The notes beneath the pieces were generated by a model that saw only the letters and a program-made list of their open reading frames with translations, was not told where the DNA came from and searched no databases. Positions 52,927-63,838 of a stretch of DNA of 64,000 bases are shown here, one piece after another. The translations under genes and the position numbers were made by a program. The stretch is from Cruorifilaria tuberocauda (taxonomy: Eukaryota > Nematoda > Chromadorea > Rhabditida > Onchocercidae). The stretch covers positions 124,001 through 188,000 of the forward strand of contig JABVXU010000035.1 of assembly GCA_013365365.1 (NCBI GenBank), in the 5' to 3' direction. Within the stretch, counting starts at the first letter, position 1. Each line of letters starts with the position of its first letter.

Positions 52927-53151
52927 GTTGCAATTACAATTGCAGTTACAATACTTGCAGTTGCAGTTAAAGTTGCAATTACAGTTGCAGTTACAATAGT
53001 TGCAGTTGCAGTCAAAGTTGCAATTACAATGGCAGTTACAATAGTTGCAGTTGCAGTCAAAGTTGCAATTACAATTGCAGTTACAATAGTTGCAGTTGCA
53101 GTTAAAGTTGCAATTACAGTTGCAGTTACAATAGTTGCAGTTGCAGTGAAA
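52927..53151. repeat. 45-bp minisatellite, five copies, built from GTTGCA hexamers
   Basis: Copies of exactly 45 bp start at 52927, 52972, 53017, 53062 and 53107; related sequence extends on both sides (about 52880-53175). Each is made of GTTGCA, ATTACA and GTTACA hexamers. The period is divisible by 3 and the motif lacks stops in several frames, so both strands carry open frames of over 100 codons with 15-residue repeats (VAITVAVTIVAVAVK on the + strand). These have no supported start context or splice structure and are judged non-coding. Confidence 0.92.
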
Positions 53152-53267
53152 GTTGCAGTAATTACAGTTGCAGTGGAAAGCAGCATTTATGTTGTTAAAT
53201 TAGAGCAGTAAAAGTGCAGGAAGGATTATGAGAGGGTATCATTGTTATCATTTTGGAGGAATGAAAA

Positions 53268-53343
53268 GAGATAGATAGATAAGTAAGTAAGTGTAAGTAA
53301 GTAAAAATATAGCAGTAATAGCAATAGCAATAGCAATAACAAA
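53268..53343. repeat. Short tandem repeats GATA, AAGT and GCAATA
   Basis: Consecutive small arrays of ATAG, AAGT/GTAAGT and AGCAAT units, directly following the 45-bp minisatellite. Confidence 0.75.
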
Positions 53344-53667
53344 TAGCAAGTTAATTTTGTTTATTTTTTTTGCACTTAAAAATTAGAGTGACCGTTGGAA
53401 TGTGAAAGAAAGTGCAAATAGTGTTTCTGGTCTAATTCAAATCAAATATAAGCTAGTCTTTTTTTTTCTAGGCTTCTTTCTAGCCTTTACTTCTATTCCC
53501 ATTCTTTTTCTCCTTCTCTCGACCGCCTTTACTTGTTAGCTTGCACTTTTCAACGAATTAATAGCAGGAAATAGGAAGTAGGAAGCAGTGAGTAAGACAA
53601 CTATCACTACCAAAATGTGATTTCATCCTGAACGATCAAAGGGAGAATCTCTCGGAAGGGAAAGGGA

Positions 53668-53707
53668 TGAAAGAGAGAGAGAGAGAGAGAGAGACAGGGA
53701 GAGAGAA
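53668..53707. repeat. GA microsatellite
   Basis: (GA)n tract of about 40 bp. Confidence 0.9.
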
Positions 53708-54567
53708 AGGAAGGATATGGGCAGTAGTCACAGCTGGCCATACCACATTTCTCCTTCATTCCTTTTCCCCTTTCCCTTTCTCGATACTTTTTCATCTTAG
53801 AGGAAATTACCGAAGAGTGATTGTTCTGTTTAACTTCGGTATATCATATCTCTTAGTGATAAGCTGATAAAGGATATAGCATAAATGGAGAGTATGAAGA
53901 ATGTGATTTTCAAAACATTCTACATTTGCACTTTTCTTCATTCTCTTTTGTAATTCGATGTAGAGAAACGAATTAATGAATTTGTTTGTTAGAGATAATC
54001 CAATTAATTTTTGAAATTTTATTTCCTCCAAAATCCATCTTGTTTTTTCTTTGATCACTTTTGATTCAATCGATTGACTATGTTATCGACATGATAATAT
54101 GTTTCTTTTCTTTTTCATAACCGTTCGTTCCTCTCCAAATTAAGTTTATTTCTCCATTTTAATTATAGATTAGATAACGACAGGTTTTATCACCGGAATG
54201 TTTGTCACAAATAATGTCCCATATTACGGTGTGTTATCTCTGGTTGAAAACCTGTTGAAGTAATGCCTCATAATGAAGTAACATTTACCGGTCATAGCAT
54301 AAATTTCATCCCTACAACAGCTGAAAGTTCTATTTGAAGTAGAGTGGGAGTAAGTTCAGGGTAAGGAATAAAGTTGGTAAATGGGACAGGAGGAGAGTAA
54401 CTTTTGACCTTCCTCTCGATATCCCCCTCCCGCACTCCTGTCCTACCGGTTAGTTGTTGTCGGGTCGACCTATTATAAGAACCAGTCATTGCGTAATAAC
54501 CGCCTCACTTCCCTTTCATTGCACCATCAGCACTAGCAGAAGCATTAACAACAAACAGCTAATGCCG

Positions 54568-54600
54568 CCTTTCTCTCCCTCTCTCTCTCTCTCTCTCTCT
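54568..54600. repeat. CT microsatellite
   Basis: (TC)n tract of about 33 bp. Confidence 0.9.
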
Positions 54601-54908
54601 AATCACAACATAAGAATAACAATGAGAGACAGGGACAGGACCGCTCTACGACGACCTCTATACTCGGGGGATTATTGGGGGATGGATGTTGCAGGAAAAA
54701 AAAGATTCGTTCAGGGGAATAGAGCCAATCTCCTTCTCTCCTATACTCTTCCTTCCCGTACGTGCATTATTAGCATATGGCTCCTCTCTCACTCTTCCAT
54801 TTCCCTTTCCCTTTCTTCTCCTTTTCAATCTTTTGCAATTTTCAATAAACATGCGCTATTCTTAATTTCTCTCAGTCTTTTTTTACAATCATTTGTTAAA
54901 AAATGATA

Positions 54909-54936
54909 TGAGAGAGAGAGAGAGAGGGAGAGAGAA
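54909..54936. repeat. GA microsatellite
   Basis: (GA)n tract, opposite in sense to the CT tract 330 bp to the left. Confidence 0.85.
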
Positions 54937-55167
54937 GCTGAATTAAGCCAAGTTAGCCTTAGCCTTCCTTCTTTAGCCATTCCTTTCTTTCTTCCATTCA
55001 TGCATTGGGCGCAAAAGTGCACTTTTCCCCGTTGATTGTCGAGAAGTCGACCTTTAAGGCATAATTGCTTGCTATATATCATCACACATACAGGTTTTCC
55101 CCCACAAAAATTGGTATAATTGCAATTTTTAAGATGAAGAAAAAGTGATGGATAAGGAAAATTTTGA

Positions 55168-55171
<4 letters not shown>

Positions 55172-55203
<32 letters not shown>
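55172..55203. repeat. CA microsatellite
   Basis: Perfect (AC)16-type tract. The reverse-strand open frame across it reads as alternating Cys and Val and is an artefact. Confidence 0.95.
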
Positions 55204-55205
<2 letters not shown>

Positions 55206-55248
55206 ACATAGTATAACGATCATAAACATAACAAATGCTAACTAATAA

Positions 55249-55309
55249 CCGGTCGACCGATCGACCGATCGACCGTCCAACCGAGACCGATCGACCGACT
55301 CACCGATCA
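55249..55309. repeat. GACCGATC-type octamer repeat, GC-rich
   Basis: CCGGTCGACCGATCGACCGA and diverged continuations: repeated CGACCGAT/CGAC units over about 60 bp, many of them self-complementary (TCGA, GATC, CGATCG). Strikingly CpG-rich for this genome. Confidence 0.85.
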
Positions 55310-55387
55310 ACTCACATCCATACATGCATCAATGGCAAAAAATAAAAGTATACATTAAAAAAGATTATCGAAAGTTAGCTCCCATTT

Positions 55388-55416
55388 GGACAGACAGACA
55401 GACAGACGGGACAGAC
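55388..55416. repeat. GACA tetranucleotide repeat
   Basis: Four to five GACA units followed by GGGACAGAC. Confidence 0.8.
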
Positions 55417-56804
55417 TAATGGTAATTGGATGGATGGCCGGACACATACATTGCCTACTTATTCATATGATTTTTTGTATGTGTATGTGCATGTGTCTGC
55501 ATGTGTGTGTATGTGTGTTCCAGAAAGCACACAGTATGAACGAAGTTTGAATGAAGAAGGAATCATTTGACTGATTGATTTTTCGGCAAACGTATCTATT
55601 TGACTTTGAACAGTTAAGTTGCAATAAGTATATTCGTCATTCCCGTAAAATCTTTTATATTTTAAGATTAAAACGTTTGCTATTATTATTATTGCAATTT
55701 CTGATATTACACGTAACGTGAAGAATACGTCAGTTTATTTTTCTGTATTTGATAAATAAACTTAAGCGTTCAAAGTTAAATGATAGGATAAACTAATATT
55801 TGATTTATATTTTTATATATAAAAAGCTATTTTAGTTTACATAAAAAAGAATTCGAATAGAAAAAGTATATAGTAATAATAGGTGAAAGTAGTGTAATTA
55901 AGTTGAACTGAATTAATTTCAGTAAGGAAAATTGGAAGGTAGGTTTATTTTAATTAATTAATTAATTAACTCATTAGTTTTTTTTTTCATTTGAAAGGAT
56001 GGATAACTGATAATGAATTAATTGATAGAACGAACGAATTATTCATTTTGAAATGATTTCATCTGTTTACCGCAATGTTGACAGCTGTTCCATTATATCG
56101 GACAGTTGTGGATGGACTTTCGCTAACATTCTCCTCCTATCACTGTATTTCAAATATCTGTCCACTTTATTGCAAACGTTTCAAATTTCATTTTAAATCT
56201 GATTTCACTAAATTATTGCTAAGGTTAATTGATGATAGTAGAAAGTGTTTAACGAAGAGATCAGTTATCATTTCATTTATCTCAATTAGCTTCCGTTCAT
56301 ATTGACCGCTGCTTTTATTACATTCACTGATCATTCATCTTTTCGTCGTTCTTGATCCCTCTGCAACATTGAAATGAAAAAGTTAAACGAATTAGTAAGA
56401 AGTAAAAGTTATGTTATTCAAATTAAAAATAAAAATTAAAGTTTATAAAATTTCAAAAACTAAGAAATGCCTATTTCACTATTTGTAAATATTTCCATTT
56501 AATATTATTGAAAATCGGATGAATAAATTTAAATAAATTAAAAAAAAACAAAAATTAATAAATAATAATAAACAAATGAAGAAATGATATTATGTAATTA
56601 TTGTTTTTGTTTTCATTTCCATATTTATTTATTTATCCTGTTATTGATTTAAATGAGTGTGAGAAAAAAAGATAAATTACGCTGAAGGCTGGCTACCTGT
56701 TTACAAACTGACTGCTACTTTTACTGCCCTTCCTCCGTCACATGTTTCATCCTAATTTCATCTTTGGTCTGTAATCAAAATTGCTCAACTTGTTTACTGT
56801 CATT

Positions 56805-56852
56805 ATCATCATCATCTTCATCATCATCATCATCATCATATCATCATCGTCA
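56805..56852. repeat. TCA trinucleotide repeat
   Basis: (ATC)n tract of about 48 bp with three interruptions. Confidence 0.9.
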
Positions 56853-57439
56853 TTCAATCATTTAAATACTCCCATTTCATATTTTTCTTTTAATTTATTA
56901 AAATTTAAAATTAAAATTAGCTTAGCTAATATTAGGCTTATAAAAATTAATTTATTTTGAAGTGAATATTTTAAAATAGATTAATTCTAATCAAACGACT
57001 AATATATATTTGCAGCTAAATTTTCAAAGTAATTTCATTTTAGCAATTTATTGCAATTTAATTTTATTTATTAGCTAAAGTATTTAAGGGATTAATTTAA
57101 TAAGTAAGACTAAATTATTTATTTGTTTTATTGATTTATATTATTTTGTATTTGAATTCATTTATTGATTTATATTATTTTGTAAGAAATGCTTTACAGA
57201 AATACTATCGGTAAATAAGTAAACGAAATATTTGATTTAGGATAACAAGCGGATTTCACTCTTGAAATCACAATTAGCTATCCATTCAGTTTGGCATTTT
57301 TCCAGCAAAATCTGGAAATATTGGTGAAGTTTGATATAATAGATTGGATATATTTTTGCAAAATTGCATGTTGCAGTTTCTTCACAAGAAATCTCTCTCT
57401 CTCTCTTGTAGTTTCTTTACTAGAAGTAATAAGAAATAA

Positions 57440-57845
57440 TCGTACGGAGGGAGAGGGAGAGAGAGAGGGGAGAGGGTCTAGTCTCGGCTATAAAGTGGTT
57501 GTTTTTGTTTTGGTGCTTTTCGCGGTCGTCGTCTTCTGCCCTCTCCGAGAGAGTGGTATCCAAATACTTCTGATCAACGATCTGTGATCCGTTATGTCAA
57601 ACATACCTCCCCCGCCCCCTCCTGTCCTCCGCCCTCACTTATATAACTAGAAGTTAGAAGAGAGAGAGAGAGAGGTCGACATTTTCGAGAAGGTCGACGA
57701 CGACAAGAAAGAAAACAACGTGGAATTCACCATCAACCCATTCATTCATTCATTCATTCATTTGCAATCGGTAATTATAACAAGCGATGGCTATTTTTAA
57801 AAGTGTTTGAAATAAAAGAGAAAGAGAGAGGGAGGGAGAGAGAAT
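57440..57845. promoter_or_regulatory. GC/CpG-richer patch with GA tracts, possible promoter region
   Basis: Contains three GA microsatellites (57444-57475, 57660-57676, 57815-57842), CpG clusters (CGCGGTCGTCGTC; GGTCGACGACGACAAG), a C-rich segment near 57607-57636 and a CATT array (57738-57763). GGTCGAC occurs twice near 57674-57700. GA-rich, CpG-containing sequence is common at promoters, and a gene starts 6 kb to the right; the link is inferred only. Confidence 0.25.
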
Positions 57846-58266
57846 AACACAATCATTAACCATTTTAAGTAATTAGAGAGAAAAGTTTGTTAAAGGAAGG
57901 GAAAAAGAGTAATCAATGAGAAAGTGAAAAGAAATGTGAAAGTAAAAGATTGTGTTTTGAGTAATTTCTATAATTCAGCTTACCTTTGTAATCTTCATCT
58001 TTCCTTGTTAGCCTTTTCTGTAATCATGAAATGATTCATGATATATCAATGATATCATTACATTTCTCTTCTCTTCCCATTTCCTAAACTTCTTTAATTT
58101 CTCTCATAAATAAATAGCCTTAAAACTTTTTTCTTTCTTCATTTGATAGAAAACATATGTATGTATTCGTTTTATCACCGTTCTTTCTATCTTTCAAATT
58201 ATTTGCATTGAATATTATTCTTTTTCGCTCATCTACGTCTCACACTTTCAATAGGGAATTCCTAAC

Positions 58267-58461
58267 AGAATGTATTCGATAACTCTCGGAATACGGCATT
58301 AATGATAGAATGTATTCGATAACTCTGGAGATGGGATTAACAAGAGAATCTGTTCGATAATTCTCGGAATAAGCTAATAATAGAATGTACTGGATAATTC
58401 TCGGGATAGGAGATTCATGGTAGATTGTGTTCAGTAATTCATACCGGGATTGAATTTCGTG
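58267..58461. repeat. 37-40-bp degenerate minisatellite, five copies
   Basis: Copies start at 58267, 58307, 58345, 58382 and 58422. The shared core is AGAATGTATTCGATAACTCT followed by CGGAATA-like sequence; the later copies are increasingly diverged (AGAATCTGTTCGATAATTCT, AGATTGTGTTCAGTAATTCA). Confidence 0.85.
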
Positions 58462-58568
58462 AAATGATAGATTGAGCTACCGCTTCCGGAGTGATGTTTG
58501 GTCGATTGATAGCGAGCGATCGGTTGTTATTTGCATTTCCTATGATGAAGTTTAGTAGCAGTAGTGAT

Positions 58569-58624
58569 GTATATATGTGTGTGTGTGTGTCTGTGTGTGT
58601 GTGTGTGTGCGTGTGTGTGTATGT
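58569..58624. repeat. GT microsatellite
   Basis: (GT)n tract of about 50 bp with CT and GC interruptions. The overlapping open frames are Cys/Val repeats and not genes. Confidence 0.92.
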
Positions 58625-58825
58625 ATATGTTATTGTCAAGTTTACGGAAAAATACGTACCCAAGGGATACTGCTAGGCTCATTTTTCTGCCGAACTATGA
58701 CTCTTATTTCTCTTTCTTCTATACTTCTTCTACCTTTACAAATGAAGAGAAAAGTTAAGATTTTTGGAAAGTTAGCAAAAGGTTATAATTTCTGGTAATT
58801 AATCCATGAATTAAATTATAAGTGA

Positions 58826-58857
58826 AAGAGAGAGAGAGAGAGAGAGGGAAAGAGATT
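58826..58857. repeat. GA microsatellite
   Basis: (GA)n tract of about 30 bp. Confidence 0.88.
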
Positions 58858-59339
58858 GAAATGAAATTTCCGAGAAAAAATTTTTCTATTATTGTTTCTC
58901 ATTTATTCTTATATATTTGAGTAATAAAAAAAGGCTATTTTAAAGGGAGCATTGATATGTCTAAAATGGAAAGAGATAAATCTTCATAAAGATAAGGATC
59001 AGGAGGAAAAACGATTATAGATAGGAATTAGAATTTATCAAATTTCGCATTTCATATAAATAAAATTTATTAGGAATTTCAGGTAATTGAATTATTTTTG
59101 TTCGTATGCTTCATTTCATTAATTCTTTTTAATTATAACTTCTTATAGCACTATTTGAAAATGTTCATTGAATTCTCACATAAAATAGATGATTGATTTA
59201 TTCACCAGTTATCATCGGAATCTCTTGTATCACTTTATTCTTTTGTTCAACGGAGGAAACAAATGGAAAAAAAAGAAAAAGAAAAAAATCGTTTGACAGT
59301 AACAATAGCAATGAATTGAATTGAGTACAGCCGGCTATC

Positions 59340-59368
59340 TTTGACCTTGTCAGTAACCTTTGACCTTA
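59340..59368. promoter_or_regulatory. Two TTGACCTT motifs in direct orientation
   Basis: TTTGACCTT occurs at 59340 and 59359, starts 19 bp apart. On the - strand each is AAGGTCAAA, an extended nuclear-receptor half-site bound by monomeric receptors (NR5A/ERR-like). Candidate only. Confidence 0.25.
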
Positions 59369-59459
59369 CTCGAGGTTATCATTCATTTCAATTCTTTTGT
59401 GTATCATCAATTCACTAGCATAATTTTCCTCGTTACCTTCCTTCTGATTTTCTCTCTTT

Positions 59460-59494
59460 TTCCCTCTCTCTCTCTCCCTCTCTCTCTCTCCCTC

Positions 59495-59554
<60 letters not shown>
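59460..59554. repeat. Long CT microsatellite
   Basis: About 95 bp of (TC)n with regularly spaced CCC interruptions in the left half and a perfect tract on the right. The longest dinucleotide tract in the window. Confidence 0.95.
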
Positions 59555-59558
<4 letters not shown>

Positions 59559-60026
59559 TTTCCCTTTCATTTTCATTTTTTCAATTTCTCGTTATTTGGC
59601 ATTATTCAATCTGAAATGTTTCAACGAAACGCATTTTGTCACAATTTTCACCTTCCAATAAACCATCATTTTTCCCTTTCTTCTATTTATCAATTTCCAA
59701 TGTAGAAAAAAAAAGTTGTTATCTGATAATTTCAAATAAAATTATAATTTTAGCTTTTCACTATTTGTATACTCAATGGAACATTTCAAAATTAATTTAT
59801 TTATCAAAATCTTCTAACTTCCGGTCCTTCCTAAAAAAATATTCCAGGAAAAAGTAAAAACATGAAATGAATTTTTAGGATGAATAATCATTTTTTAATT
59901 CCTTTATTTGTTAATAAGAAATTTTTACAAATTATTTTACGAATATTTAATATTTAAATAATATATTCATGTTTTGTTTTTCCGCTCAATAAATTTTTCT
60001 TATTCTTTCTTTATTTAAGCTTATTT

Positions 60027-60048
60027 CTTAAAAAAAATTTTTTTTAAG
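60027..60048. repeat. Perfect 22-bp A/T palindrome
   Basis: CTT, then eight A, eight T and AAG: an exact palindrome five bases before the long hairpin that starts at 60053. Confidence 0.8.
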
Positions 60049-60052
60049 TAGC

Positions 60053-60111
60053 AAAAAAGGATACTAAATCTAAGCTATACTTGGTATAGCTTGAATTTAG
60101 TATCCTTTTTT
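60053..60111. repeat. 28-bp near-perfect hairpin with a 3-base loop
   Basis: Arms 60053-60080 and 60084-60111 pair with one G-T pair and one mismatch, around the loop TTG. The base of the stem is an A run against a T run. The loop is too tight for a normal pre-miRNA; a palindromic insertion or foldback element is likelier. Confidence 0.9.
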
Positions 60112-60234
60112 GGTTACAAATTCAGGATGATTCAATAATTTAAAATAAAAAAGTGAATATGAATGAAAGAGATATAGTTATGTATCTGTGAAGAATGGAT
60201 AGTGCTAACACCTGTTCGGTAGCTTTTTCCTGTA

Positions 60235-60315
60235 ATATGCCAGGTTGCGTGCACTTCAAGAATGCTAAGAGTGCTAATCGGAAAATGCTTTTCGGTTAGC
60301 CAAGCAACCAGCTGG
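60235..60315. ncRNA. Nested-stem region, possible structured RNA
   Basis: An inner pair, GCTAATCGGAAAA (60273) with TTTTCGGTTAGC (60289), is enclosed by an outer pair, GGTTGC (60243) with GCAACC (60305). The stretch is GC-richer than its surroundings. It matches no RNA family I recognise, and transcription is not shown. Confidence 0.25.
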
Positions 60316-60634
60316 TTATAACTATTCTTTTTTTTCTTTCCTGTCTACTTCATACAAGTCTTTCTCTATTCTTTTCTAATGTTTCTATTTTTTAAATATA
60401 TCTTAGCCATGTCCATTTCATTCGCACTCATCAGTTTCGTTTCCAAATTTCCAAAAAGCGAAAAAATGAATTGTAGAAATTTCTATTATCTTTTAAAATT
60501 AATTCATTTATTATATGTAAATTAGTTTAATTTAATCTTAAAATATTTTTGAATGAATTATAAATTAATTACATAATATGAATGATATTTAAAAAAATTC
60601 CTATTTTGTTTGAAAATAAAATTGTTGTTACTAT

Positions 60635-60814
60635 CACTTATTCCAATTTTTTTTTATCTTTTCCTCTCTTTCCCTTTCTCTCTCTCTCTCTTATAAAATT
60701 TGGAGAGAGAGAGAGAGAGAGAAAGAGAGGATAAGATTGTGAATTATTTTATTTCTTTTCTTTTTCTTAATGATATCATGAAAGAGCTTCTCTTACTGAT
60801 AAGAGTAAATGATA
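60635..60814. repeat. Copy A of a duplicated CT/GA foldback block
   Basis: Begins CACTTATTCCAATTT, then a (CT)n tract, TTATAAAATTTGGAGA, a (GA)n tract and GGATAAGATTGTGAAT. It ends CTTACTGATAAGAGTAAATG. The CT and GA tracts pair with each other as a foldback. The same order recurs at 61271-61587. Confidence 0.85.
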
Positions 60815-61270
60815 ATATCTTAGGTATAAGTAAAGTGAGAGAAATCAATAATGCTAATGACAAATTCATACAGTATTATTAGAAGAAAGATAAAAATTTT
60901 TCTCAACGGGTAATTGATTGTATTTTTTTGAAATTGAAGAGCAAAAAAAAAAAGAAAAAATGATTTCCTGAGAGTTTTAGAAGCACCATCTGTTAGCCTG
61001 TTCCTTCGTATAATCGTAGCAATTCGTTAGCACTAAAGATAACGATATGATAGGCCTCTTCTTATTTTCTCTTTAACAACATTTGCATCAGGAAGATAAC
61101 GTTCTTTGCTATCGCGGGAAATAAATTAGACAGGAACGGGGACCGGTGAACGGTGAACGGGAAAGGGAACGGGGGATGGAGATGAGGATGGGAAGAATGA
61201 GGAATTTTATTGGGGAAGGAAAAAGAAAGAAGATCAAAAGATACCCTAGGATTATTTATTAGAATTCTTG

Positions 61271-61587
61271 CACTTATTCCAATTTCTTTTATTTTTCTTC
61301 CCTCTCTCTCTCTCTCTCAATTATAAAATTTGGAGAAAGAGAGAGAGAGAGAGAGGGAAAGAGAAGGAGAGGATAAGATTGTGAATATTTTATCTGTATT
61401 TGTTGAAGTTATTTTGTAAATTTTAGTACAAATTGTTCAATTGAATCATTTAGATTTCTTTATGAAAATATCTATTTTATTATTTTTTATGAAATTTCTA
61501 TTTTAATATTTTATTATTTTATAATTTCTTTTGTTCTCCTTCATGGTATCATTGAAGAACTTTTCTTATTGATAAGAGTAAATGATA
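61271..61587. repeat. Copy B of the CT/GA foldback block, with an insertion
   Basis: Same order of landmarks as 60635-60814: CACTTATTCCAATTT, (CT)n, TTATAAAATTTGGAGA, (GA)n, GGATAAGATTGTGAAT, and CTTATTGATAAGAGTAAATG at the end. Copy B has about 120 extra AT-rich bases in the right part. The pair shows a local duplication about 640 bp apart. Confidence 0.85.
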
Positions 61588-62638
61588 GAATTGTTTACTG
61601 ATAAATAAATATGATAGAATTTCCTAAGCTTTTGTTTATCAACGATCGTCACGATTTTCTTTTATGAATGATTATTGCAAAAAACGATTTGAATGCAAAA
61701 ATTTTACAGCATAATTGGAATTTTCGGGAAAGCAGGATTCAAATGATGTTGGTGAAGTGATAGCATATTAGCACGGTGTCAATGGTTTGAGAGAGCATCA
61801 GTTCAATTTTTTCTTTAATTTTTCAAATCTCGATTTAACTCGTTTATCATCTTCATCGTCTACTCCTGTTCCTGTACTTAGCTAATGACCAAACAGATGG
61901 AGTAGTACAGAAAATTTTTTTGGTAAGTTAAATATACTTCTTTTTACTTATTCCCATTTTATTACTTTACTTCTTTTCTGTAATCACTGTATATAAGTTT
62001 TACTCGAGCATTGTTGAAATGTTATTTCTCACCATTAGAAATAATTTGAACAACAATATTATAATTCTCACTCTTCAAAACATTCTGACTTTTTCATACT
62101 TGCATGATTTTTTGAACCAGTTCTTCCAGTTTGCTTAATATGGTTTCTTCTTGGGTGTTGTCTTTCATTACTTCTTTCTATTACTACCGTTATTTACCGG
62201 GAAGAACTGTTGTTAGGTCATCATGTGCAGAGTAGCTGTTACACATGAGTAATTCAGTTTTGAAGAAATTTCACAATATTTTCAATCGTTAGTTAAATCA
62301 TTCTGTAATATTCCTTTCTAGTTGTTTAAGAAGCAACATGTTATGAATTAAGCGGAAATGAAATTATCATCTATTAGATATGCTTCTCAATACCTTCCAT
62401 TACTAATCAGCTTACTAACTTGTTAACGAATGGTACAAACTGGTTGATTTTATGAATAAGATGATGATGATATGGATCTGATAGGTATTATCCAATCTTT
62501 TCTATCACTCAACAATCCTTTCGAATGAATCAGAACAAAAAAATGGTGATTGTAAAAATGACTGTTATATGCACTGTATTTTCGAAATAATTTATGATGC
62601 TTTAGCAAATGACCGATTCATTTCTGATAATGAAACTG

Positions 62639-62663
62639 ATAATAATAATAATAATAATAATAA
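62639..62663. repeat. AAT microsatellite
   Basis: (AAT)8-type perfect trinucleotide tract. Confidence 0.92.
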
Positions 62664-63838
62664 CGACTGATAAGACATGATAATGGTCCAGAAGAAATTT
62701 GATCTTTTAGTTTTGGTCCGAGTAAACTAACTATGTTCCTCTATGCACCTGCTTCTTCATACAGCTTTCTTCATTCTTTATCATTTATCAATTAACAAAA
62801 ATGAAAAACACTCTAGAGAAGATGTGCTAGAATTTTTCACTTTTCACTCTTTTTTTTCTTCACAAATACTTTATAGCTCTATTCATCTGTTTTGCTGTTT
62901 TTTTTTTCACATTCTCATTTGTGGCTAATCTATTTCTCTTTCGATCAGATAGATATTTATGACGTATTTTTGCTATCGCATTGATAGCATAACATAAGCT
63001 TGTTTGTTGTTGTTCATTCATTCATTCATTGACCAAGAAAAATCGAAGCATTTTAGATATATTTCTTTAAAGCTTCATACAAACTTTTATTCCCCGCTTT
63101 CCTTTCATGTAATACAAATTATTGAAATCTTAATCAATGGATTAATTAAAGGAAATAATGAAACCATTGATATTAGTAGTGAGATATTTAATGTAGTAAT
63201 ATATGTTTATAAGATCTCATTTTATATAAGATATGAAGTTATAATTTAGAAATAATGATTAAATTAGTTTTACATGCATTCATGTTAGTTGCAGAAAATT
63301 TGGGAGAAAAAAAATGATCATTTCCATTTCTATCTTTTGAAAGATTAAGAGCTTGATGCTTAATCTTTTAAAACATTGGCGTAATAATAATTTTAGATTT
63401 TCATTTCTTATTTTTTTTTGATCATTTAAATCGTAATTCTATATTATAAGAATCATTTCAGGCCTTTTGCTGCAGCAGCCCCGGTGTTTTATTAATTGTC
63501 ATACGTATCCCAGTGCCGAAGAAAAAAACGTATTGCTATTTTTTTCCTATTCCTTCTCGGTGTATTTTATATTATTCTGAACTAATCTTAAAGTGAAAAA
63601 AAACTGATATAAGTTTATCCAATTCTTATCCGGTGATCAGATTGATTTTTTTTTGGTTTCCCTTTCTTCCTTTCACTTCGATATTCGATAAAAGTTGCGA
63701 AAATTTTGCATAAATCTACGAAATATCTAAGCTCCTATTTAATTTCATTCTACTTTCTTACATATTAGAGTTATTGCTGAGTGGCTGTTTTTTCCTTCTG
63801 TACTATCCACATTTATTATATCACATTCATTTGCCTTA

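Larger units (their letters stand above)
32417..63838. other. 31 kb spacer without a convincing gene
   Basis: Neither strand shows exon chains with protein-like composition; the longer open frames (for example 47713-48307 and 52818-53211) are translations of tandem repeats. The left part (to about 44 kb) is plain AT-rich sequence. The right part (about 44.7-61.6 kb) is dense in microsatellites, minisatellites and foldbacks, listed separately. Because a gene starts at 63839, part of this may be its upstream control region or 5' introns. Confidence 0.55.

Noticed and set aside
52818..53211. Open frames of 122 (-) and 107 (+) codons with Val/Ala/Thr repeats
   Set aside because: Both come from the 45-bp minisatellite. 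A stop-free repeat unit explains them without a gene.
54825..55229. 134-codon - strand open frame
   Set aside because: It begins in a CA microsatellite (Cys/Val run) and ends in a GA tract; no family similarity and no splice support.
59360..59614. 84-codon open frame with a Ser-Leu run
   Set aside because: Translation of the (CT)n microsatellite.
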